Below are positions 56,701 to 64,000 of a stretch of 64,000 bases of DNA, one piece after another. This DNA comes from Lathyrus oleraceus (lineage: Eukaryota > Streptophyta > Magnoliopsida > Fabales > Fabaceae). The notes under the pieces were generated by a model, which saw only the letters and a list, made by a program, of their open reading frames with translations, did not search any database and was not told the DNA's origin. Made by a program: the position numbers and the translations under genes. Location: contig NC_066580.1 of the NCBI RefSeq assembly GCF_024323335.1, positions 261,437,332-261,501,331 on the forward strand, written 5' to 3'. Numbering within the stretch: position 1 is the stretch's first letter; each line of letters opens with the position of its first letter.

Positions 56701-57735
56701 GTATACAAGTTGCACAAAGCGATGTATGGTCTCAAGCAGACACCTAGGGCATGGAACAAGAAGATCGACTGATACTTGGTCGAATTGGGATTTGTCAAAT
56801 GCAAATCTAAGTATGATATTTATGTTCAGGTTGTGGTACAAGATATAACAATCATTTGTTTATATGTCAATGGCTTGCTAGTAACTGGAAATAACTTGAA
56901 GAGCTTGTCAAAGTTCAAAGAGTTGATGAAGAAGGAATTTGAAATGTCAAATCTGGGAAAGTTGTGATACTTCCTAGGCATGGAATTTCAAATGTCGAAG
57001 CCATGTATGGTGCTACATCAAAGAAAGTATGTCAAAGAGATACTCAAGAGATTCAGGATGGATGATTCGACTCTTACATTTTCATCCATCGAACCAAATT
57101 TGAAGTTGGAGAAGCATGGAGAGGAAGACAAAGTTGATGCAACTTTGTTCAAACATATTGTCGGATCTCTGAGATATGTGTGCAATAGTCAACCTGATAT
57201 ATGTTTCTCAGTCGGATTTGTGAGCAGATATATGAGTGAACCAAGGGTGTCATACATGAAGGTTGTAAGAAGAATCCTGAGATACTTAAAAGGATCGACA
57301 AACTATGGAATTTTATTTTGACGAGACTCTAAAAGCAAAAAATCTACGGTTACTTGTTATTCAGATGCTGATTGGTGTGGAGATAAGGAAGATCGAAGAA
57401 GCACTACTGAATATTTCTTTCAAGTATTTGGTGCCCTAATCTCATGGTGCTTGAGAAAGCAACCTGTGGTGACATTATCATCGTGTGAGGCTGAATATAT
57501 AACATGATCCTATGTTGCGTATCAAGAAATTTGGATAAGATTTGTGTTGGAAGAGATCGAGGTCGAAGTGAAGAAACCTCTGGTACTGCATATCGACAGC
57601 AAGTCAATCATAAATCTTGCGAAGAATTCAATTTTGTATGGAAGAAGTAAGCGTATAGAAGTTAGATTTCACTTCTTAAGGGAAAAGGTAAATCAAGGTG
57701 AACTTGAAGTAAGGCACTGCTCAAGTGAATCATAA
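53767..57735 (+). pseudogene. Ty1/copia polyprotein (gag-PR-IN-RT-RH), decayed
   Basis: Gag begins MNGNRNLPN at 53767, with a longer intact stretch at about 53970-54340 (LQTLRRQYDLLLMGEDKKI). The zinc knuckle CYNCEKWGHLDKHYW lacks its final Cys. The protease retains FLDSGCSNHMT at about 54768. Integrase shows VVHSDVCGPFEE and IDRGGEY (about 55350-55545). RT has KWVFKLKYNVDGS, HKAMYGLKQTPRAW and YVNGLLVTGN, where the catalytic YVDD is YVNG. RNase H (SDADWCGDKEDRRS, LRKQPVVTLSSCEAEY, DSKSIINLAKN) runs to about 57735. It is non-functional. Confidence 0.92.
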
Positions 57736-57856
57736 TTGGTCTACATTTTCACCAAAGGATTGAAGATCGACATGTTCCTAACGTTGAGAAAGAAATTATG
57801 AGTAGTTCAGATCGACAATGATTAGTGTGTTTCGACAACTCGGATTATAGGGGGTA

Positions 57857-58091
57857 TGTTGAGATATTAGATATAATCACAGTTGAGTTGTGTGGCCCAA
57901 ACCCAAAGCTAATTAGGGTTTAGGATTTCTTACTTAGATTGTTATTTTAATTATTAGTCAAGTCACTTAGGTGTACATACATAGACACTTTGTAATTCAA
58001 TTTTATTATTCATTTAATTCAATAATACAATCCTTATTTTCCTTATTCTATCTATTTCTTTCCTCACTAAAAGTGCCTCAAACACTAATAA
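57857..58091 (+). repeat. 3' LTR of the plus-strand copia element
   Basis: It starts TGTTGAGATATTAG just after the purine tract and ends near tcaaacactaata. The length of about 235 bp matches the 5' LTR without its MITE. Confidence 0.85.
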
Positions 58092-59110
58092 TTTGTCTTA
58101 TGCTTGCTTTTTGACTGATTATGCTTATGATTTTTTTTATCAATTGTCATCATCAAACACGTTTACAAACACGTTTGTTTTAGCTTTAAAAAATAGATTT
58201 TTTCTTTATGTTTTCAAAAATGATTTCTATAAAGACGTTTTTCAAAAGATTAATCTTTCTTTTAAATTTACTTTTTTTTTTAAATTAAAAAACTAATTTT
58301 GATATCGTATAATATAAACATATATTATTGAAGATGAAAACATAATTGAAATTATAAATTTTAAAAAAAAATTATATAATAAAAATAATTTTTATAAAAA
58401 ATCATTTAAAATAGTTTTAAAATTAAATAATATTTTAGAATTTTAATATTCAAAATATATTACACTATAAAAGTTATTTAAAAAATGAACAAATATTATA
58501 ACCAGTAAAAGATGGGATCATGTTGTTGTGCTCAGGGGCCGCTTTGGCTTTTTTAACCTCACTAGATAAAATTAATTTGCTTAATGTATGGGCATCAAAT
58601 GATTTTTAAAAAATATCTATGAATGAAGGATTTATTTCATGCCACAACAAACTGAAGAAGACTAAGGGTTTAGACAACCTACCATTTTCAACATACGTCC
58701 ATAATCAATATTCATCTTTATTCTATTTAGGTATGTGATAAAGAGTAACACGTCAATATAGAATTAGCGATCACCTCTAATGAATGTTTTACTCAAATAT
58801 CCCACATTTTCAAAAAAAATCCTAAAATAATTCAGTTTTCAAATAATTTCCCAAACTACCTCAGTTTCAAAAAAAAAATGTTAAGGCGTAGGTTCCAGGC
58901 CAATTGGTGTCTACCCTTAATTTTTAAGAGTGGGTGCCAATTGAATTGGCTACAACACATGGTCCTGTCAATCTAATTGGCACCCATGTGTACTAAATGA
59001 GAGGAGACTCCAATTGGTTTGACGCCTCAGTGTAATGTATAATTTTTTTTGTTTAAATAAAGGTGTTGTATGATTCATTATTCCACATCTCTTTTCATTA
59101 TATTGCCAAC
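58092..59110. other. AT-rich spacer with a 17-bp inverted repeat
   Basis: Mostly low-complexity AT sequence. At about 58935-58990, gggtgccaattgaattg and caatctaattggcaccc form an imperfect hairpin, and ccaattggt recurs around it. No gene or RNA is recognised. Confidence 0.5.
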
Positions 59111-59380
59111 ATGTTTTGTATTCATCGTCGCTATGAAAAATTGATTTATTCGAGAGACAAGCCTCCGATGGAGATACTCTTCTGGAACATCTGTCATTTC
59201 AATCAACAAAAGAGGGAGCTGTTTCGTTGGTTAGATGGAAAAATACCAGAATGGGAAACAATTAGAAGTAATGAGATACTCGATGGCGAACGTGGTTGGG
59301 TGCGAGTAAAAACTAATAAGGATGTTAGGAAAGTGATGTTTGGACCAGATGATATTAGTTTGATTGTTGTAATCAGTTAG
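59111..59380 (+). CDS. Hypothetical 89-aa protein of unknown family
   Basis: An ATG-initiated frame (MFCIHRRYEKLIYSRDKPP...) with well-mixed amino-acid composition ends GPDDISLIVVIS. It contains IPEWETIRSNEILDGERGW and is more protein-like than the surrounding AT-rich sequence. No domain is recognised. It faces the MULE relic tail to tail, so it may be part of the same transposon's gene set or a decayed exon. Coding status is uncertain. Confidence 0.35.
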   Translation: MFCIHRRYEKLIYSRDKPPMEILFWNICHFNQQKRELFRWLDGKIPEWETIRSNEILDGERGWVRVKTNKDVRKVMFGPDDISLIVVIS

Positions 59381-59529
59381 AAATTTTGTTTTTAAATGTT
59401 GTGGTTAAGTATTTTCAACTGTTTCGATATTTGTTGTTTGTGTTGTTTATTTAGACTTGCTCGGTTTTAAGTGTGCTTATGTTGGAGTGATGTTTGTTAC
59501 TAATCTTGTTGTAACCAAAAGTTATTAAT
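59381..59529. other. Convergent spacer between the hypothetical ORF and the MULE fragment
   Basis: T-rich sequence; it may hold the 3' ends of both flanking frames. Nothing else is seen. Confidence 0.4.
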
Positions 59530-60786
59530 ATATAAAAATCAAAGCTTACAAAAATTAAAAGGAGGTACTAAATTATGATGCAGAGGTTGCTCATAGATTG
59601 GGACATTTTTTCTTATTGTGTCTGGGTTGACGACATTACTACATAATCTTATCATTTTATCAGTCGTATCCATTTTTGTTCTAATACGCGTGTTGTTTGG
59701 TTGTCCTTTTTTCTTTCTTCACATCTCATCATTGTGCCAAACTATGTCCCTTTCATATGGAGGTCAGTATTTCTCCATTGCTAGCACTGAGAAGCTTTCA
59801 TTATACACATTCATGACGGTAATGTCCTTGTAAACATCAAATAGATGGATGTAAGTGTCCAAGCGAGTATGTGCGCATGCCGCAATGACATGGGAGCAAG
59901 GAATACGGAAGGCCTGGAACTTTCCATAATCGCACCATCTTCTGTTTAGTCTAACAGCATAGGATAAATTTGACCTCCCCTCATTGTGGTCTATTATTTC
60001 CTGTACACTAAAATTTTGCCTATGACGGTCAAAGATTGTAACCGCGTGTGTGCTAGCTTTAATAGTTTCCTCTTTCATCACTTCCATACAACATTCACTG
60101 AATAATTGACCTGACATTAACATTGCACTCCATCTTTCACCTATGGTTACGAAGGTAGATGCCAACCTAAAATAGGTTGTTCAGATTAATGCGGTTATTG
60201 GTAGATTTCTAATGCCTTTGAATACGCCGTTCATGCATTCCACAAGATTTGTTGTCATGTGGCCCCATCGACAGCCTCTGTCAAATTCCCTTGTCCACTG
60301 CTCTAATGGTATGTTATCCACCCACATCCCTGCTTTTGCATTAGACAATCTAATTTCGTCACGGTAATGTTGAAATGATGATTGAGTTAGAGCATACCCT
60401 GCATTCACCACGTTTTTGCTAAGGTTCTTGTCTTTGATTGCATGCATGAAGTTTTTTGCGATATGTCTAATGCAATAGACATGGGTAGAAAGAGGATTAT
60501 GCCATCCGTTATCATGGTTATTGTAAGTACTCTCAATGACAGCATGTCTATCTGAAATCAAACAGAGATTGGCTTGTGGAGCGACATGTGTTCTGAGATG
60601 ACGAAGGAAGAAACCCCAACCACCAACAGTTTCACCTTCAACCAGAGCAAAGACAATGGTAAAGAAATTATTGTTGCCGTCTTGTGCAACAACCATAAGC
60701 CAAATACCCTTATATTTTCCATATAACCATGTTCCATCAATTTGGATAATAGGTTTGTAGAATGAAAAACCTTTGATATATGGTTG
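59530..60786 (-). pseudogene. Mutator-like (MULE) transposase, N-terminus cut off by an LTR insertion
   Basis: On the minus strand the catalytic domain starts YIKGFSFYKPIIQIDGTWLYG (first Asp), then CLISDRHAVI (second Asp) and GHMTTNLVECMNGVFKG (Glu). A TGA at 60181-60183 breaks the frame after RNLPITALI. The same frame continues to a SWIM zinc finger (WCDYGKFQAFRIPCSHVIAAC), where the usual CxC is CxY. A degenerate K/R-rich tail (KKKGQPNNTRIRTKMD) follows to about 59560. The frame is interrupted upstream at 60786 by the LTR beginning at 60787. The missing N-terminus should lie beyond the window. Confidence 0.88.
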
Positions 60787-63700
60787 TGTCGCATTACGCG
60801 AAAAACCGGCGGAAAAAAGACACAGAGCCACCACCGTGCGTTATTTATCCCAAAGGAGGGAAAGGAAACGCTCGAAGTAAACCTGGAAAGGAAATGGTCT
60901 TACGACCAAAGATTGATAGGATCGGGAGTCGGTTATGCGAAGGGAAGGTATTAGCACCCCTACGCATCCGTCATACTCGACGGGATCCATGCTCAGAAAG
61001 AAAAGAAGAAAGGTTGCTAAAAAGACTGCTCGAAACAGCACAAAACTGGACTAAAACACAGATGAAAGACGGAAGAAAAAGACTCGGCAGGATGTCGCAT
61101 CCTGGGCCTACGTAGTTTGTCAAAGACAAACATCAGAGTTAACGTAGTTCGGGGACAGGGGAAAATGTGCTCGCTAGGACATCGCATCCTATGCATACGT
61201 ATCTTCTCTAACCAGAGAAGAATCAGAGCACTCGTAGCTCAGCTAACACACGCCAAACAAAAAGCTAAACGGAGACACTGAGACGTTAAACGAAACACAC
61301 AACTGGAAACCGAATGCCAATCGCTGGACTTACATCAAACTCCGAACAAACAAACGCACACAGGAAACCGACTGCCAATTGCTGGACTTACGTCAAACTC
61401 CAAGCAGAGAAATGCAAACAGAAGGGTCTCGATTGCAACTAGGGCAAGAGAAAGGGAAGGTCTCAATCGCAACGAGGGCGAGAGAAAAGAATTAGTGTTA
61501 GTTGTTAGTCAAACTCGACAAGACATCGCATCTCGTGCCTACGTATTTCATCCGGACATGAGAATCAGAGTTGCCGTAGTTTGGCTAAACTATTTATGTT
61601 GGTTTGTGTTTTTTAAGTGGACAACGTCACTACGCAATCTACCGGATGCTCGGCCTTTGGAGGCTTACTCACCTGTAGTAGAAGGAGTTAACGTGTCCTT
61701 AAGAGGGGATAATGTTGGTTTGTGTTTTAGGATGCTCACGCAAGAAAGGAAGTCCTAGACGAAGGAACCGTGCTACCTTAATTGACATGCAAATGAGAGA
61801 CTATGCGAAGTCTAGCAATCCTATGGGGATACAATCACACCACACAAACACATACATCATGAAGTAAACACACCAACAAGGGGCTCAAACATCAAGGTTG
61901 GGCTTTAGTAAAAGGGTCATATCAACCTCGACAAACAAGCCAACTAGAAGGGTATCTGAGGCTCTTAACCACTGGCATTGACCGTCAGGGTGAGCAGATG
62001 AAAAGTGAGATGAGGGTTGGACCTCATAGCTCTTAACCCGGGCCTGGGTGAGCTTGGCTCAATGAAAGTGTGGGGGTCCAGAATGTGGGACCCTACTCCA
62101 CTTGACTGACTCTAGAGAATGATCTTGGGTGTTTATTCAAAATGCATCAGCACGTAGTGCGAGCAAGATGAATGACTCAACTGAATAGCAGAGGATGGAT
62201 GGCACATCCCTTCTATCTGCCAATTGCCTCTACACTTAGGAGGACTTGAAATGCAAGGCACAAAGATAAATAAGCACAAACATTGCCTCTTAAGGAGGGC
62301 TTCAGACAAGTGCCTGCTAAAGATAACAGGTCTTCCAGACTACATGAAGTCAGAGGTCATTACCTGGGTGGTATGCCAACCACAAGCAAAGCAAAGTTCA
62401 AATAATGAACTTAATGCAGCTAATGTACCTGTGTAAACAACCAAACAATCAGTATAGTATTCAGACAAAACAATCAGAAAGTCCAACAGTGAGACAACCA
62501 ATCATCAGACAATGTCAATGCAAGGCATAAAATGCAAGCAAACTAAATTGGTTCATCATCCACAAGACCTAAAAAACATCAAGGTTAGTCAACCAAAATA
62601 ACTTGTATCTCAAGTGATGAGATCATATCAACCAATGTGGCTAAATGCTTGAAACCTAAAACACAAAGTCCAAAGGATGAGAACAAACCACTAGCTCAAA
62701 GGCTAGGGTCAAAGGTGGGGTAAAAAGTCAAAACAGAAGCTAAAACTCAACATGAATCACATTTAATCAAATAAGAACAAGTCCTAAAAAGGACCAAAGC
62801 AAAATCCTCAAGCAAAGTCATGTGGTGAACAAAATATGGCAAAGACACACAACATGATCATCAATTGGACATACAAGTGAGGAAATGCACATTAAATCAA
62901 AAATGACTCAAACAATTTTGGAAATTTTCATGAGCATACAACATGTCCAATACAATCATCATACCAAAAATTGTAAACAAAAGAGATCAATTGGTCTATC
63001 AATGAAAATGATCAAATAGGACATCCAATTGTGTGACATGCATTGTCACACCATATTAACATGTACATAAAACAGGGATGGAAAACGATAAAAATATCAA
63101 ACCAAGCCTAATATGTCAATTATCATGTTAAGAATCAACACACAAAATTTCATGGACATTGGATTATTTTTGAGCATTTCACATTAGAAAGAATGGAGCA
63201 AGGTCACAAAAGCATACATGCTCCATCAAACAGTCACAATTTAAATTCTAGCAAGGATAAAATCCAGAAATTCACACCAAAAAATAAAGGACAAACATGT
63301 GAACAATTAGCAAAAAGAATGGAATTATTTGGATGATTTTTCAATTTGATATGCATTTTTGAAGTTGGCAAAAATAATTTGAATTAAGATGAACATGGCA
63401 TAGGCAAATATGGAGGGAAATAGAAAATGAGGATTAATTTGAAAATAGTGCTTCAAGCAGGAATCGAAGCAGGTACAAATTAAATGAGGCGCGCGGAACC
63501 AAAATCACACCACCAGGAATCGAAGTGAGGGACTATGAAACGCTGAGTTTCAACTAATGCGTTGGCTTCCAACGAAGCAGTCAAACGCGTATGCGTGGCA
63601 AGTTAAAAGGACGCTGGCCAATGGTTTCGCTTGCAAGGCGCTCACGTGGCACATGTAAAGTACAAACCCTAGCAAAAAACCAGAGCCACTTGGAATTGTT

Positions 63701-64000
63701 CATGGTGCGGCAAGGCAAGGCGGTTCAGGGAGGAAAACACCGTCTTCCTTGCGAAGACGGTGAGTGAACAGTGCACGTAACCAAAAAATTCCAGAATTTT
63801 AAAATGAACACATCAACGGAATGGTTATAACATGGACATTACAGATCAAGCATCAATTCATGTTAATTCATCACCAATCATGCAAATCGAAGCAAAAAAA
63901 GTTTGACATTCAAAACTTCAATCACATATATCTCTCTCAATAATTCATCATTTTCAATTCTAAAAGCATCAGCAGAATCAGCATTCCAAGATCTACACTA
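60787..64000 (-). repeat. Tat/Ogre-type LTR, at least 3.2 kb, continues past window
   Basis: It begins TGTCGCATTACGCGAAAAACC. It then follows the LTR at 10781/23004 at lower identity through conserved blocks (accgtgcgttatttatccca, gggaaggtattagcacccct). Further matches are the aagtcct/gaaggaac block, ctcttaaccactg and attgcctct. From about 62500 onward the sequence is AT-rich and not alignable with the shorter LTR. No LTR end is reached. The probable target copy is ggttg at 60782-60786. Three double-hairpin modules lie at about 61090-61610. No gene is supported inside. Confidence 0.85.
61090..61610. repeat. Three double-hairpin modules in the longer Tat/Ogre-type LTR
   Basis: First arms are TTTGTC-aaa-GACAAA, CTTCTCT-aacc-AGAGAAG and TTCAT-ccggac-ATGAG. 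Second arms include TAGCT-c-AGCTA and TAGTTT-ggct-AAACTA. Flanks TACGTA and ATCAGAG are conserved with the modules at 11099-11275. Confidence 0.75.

Larger units (their letters stand above)
52535..58091 (+). mobile_element. Degenerate Ty1/copia element, plus strand
   Basis: Two short LTRs start TGTTGAGATATTAGATATAATC at 52535 and 57857. A PBS and a purine tract (ATTATAGGGGGTA before 57857) delimit the interior. A MITE enlarges the 5' LTR. The polyprotein is broken by many stops. I could not find a convincing target duplication. Confidence 0.92.

Noticed and set aside
60787..61115. Frame across the LTR start and the MULE boundary
   Set aside because: The same peptide pattern occurs at 10830 and 23053 in the other LTR copies, so it is conserved LTR sequence, not a gene.
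1..64000. tRNA or rRNA genes
   Set aside because: Only tRNA-complementary primer binding sites of retrotransposons were found; no cloverleaf or rRNA core was recognised by eye.

Overview
The window is an intergenic block of a large plant genome made almost entirely of nested transposable elements. The set of families suggests a legume, probably a large-genome Vicieae or Trifolieae type: Tat/Ogre-type Ty3/gypsy elements with multi-kilobase LTRs and a spliced intron, an Athila-type element, copia elements, an RPA1-bearing Helitron and a CACTA element carrying a Ulp1-type gene. That assignment is inference from recalled family features; no database search was possible. I see no ordinary host gene except a short GDSL-lipase pseudogene and one unassigned 89-codon frame.

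Layout, left nest (1-39593). A minus-strand copia element (33675-39593) is the oldest host. It was entered by a plus-strand Ty3/gypsy element (8703-10780 plus 25530-33674), which has a degenerate antisense ORF downstream of integrase. That gypsy relic was entered by a minus-strand Tat/Ogre-type element of 14.7 kb (10781-25529, TSD ccgag). Its gag was also cut at 8702 by what looks like a relic of another Tat-type LTR. An Athila-type element (1-7595, partly outside the window) sits against that relic. A solo LTR (34094-35443, TSD ccaac) lies inside the copia RNase H region.

Right half (40051-64000). A putative Helitron (40051-51533, minus strand) carries an 11-exon RPA1-like gene whose reading frame is complete apart from one insertion. 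That insertion, in the last exon, is a 5.3-kb CACTA element (42596-47890, TSD aat) with its own intact 13-exon plus-strand gene ending in a Ulp1-type cysteine protease domain. A foldback element lies upstream of the RPA1 gene. After a GDSL-lipase pseudogene comes a degenerate plus-strand copia element (52535-58091) with a hAT-type MITE in its 5' LTR (TSD atataaat). A MULE transposase fragment (59530-60786) follows, interrupted at 60787 by a further, longer Tat/Ogre-type LTR that runs off the window.

The most interesting structures are: (1) repeated double stem-loop modules in the Tat/Ogre-type LTRs whose arms differ between copies but stay paired; (2) a 75-bp palindromic tandem module shared by the LTR and the interior of the Athila-type element, with an in-frame fusion replacing RT-RNase H-integrase; (3) the RPA1 and Ulp1 genes with fully consistent exon phases inside transposons; and (4) clean loss of the protease from an Ogre-like element whose intron and splice phases are preserved.
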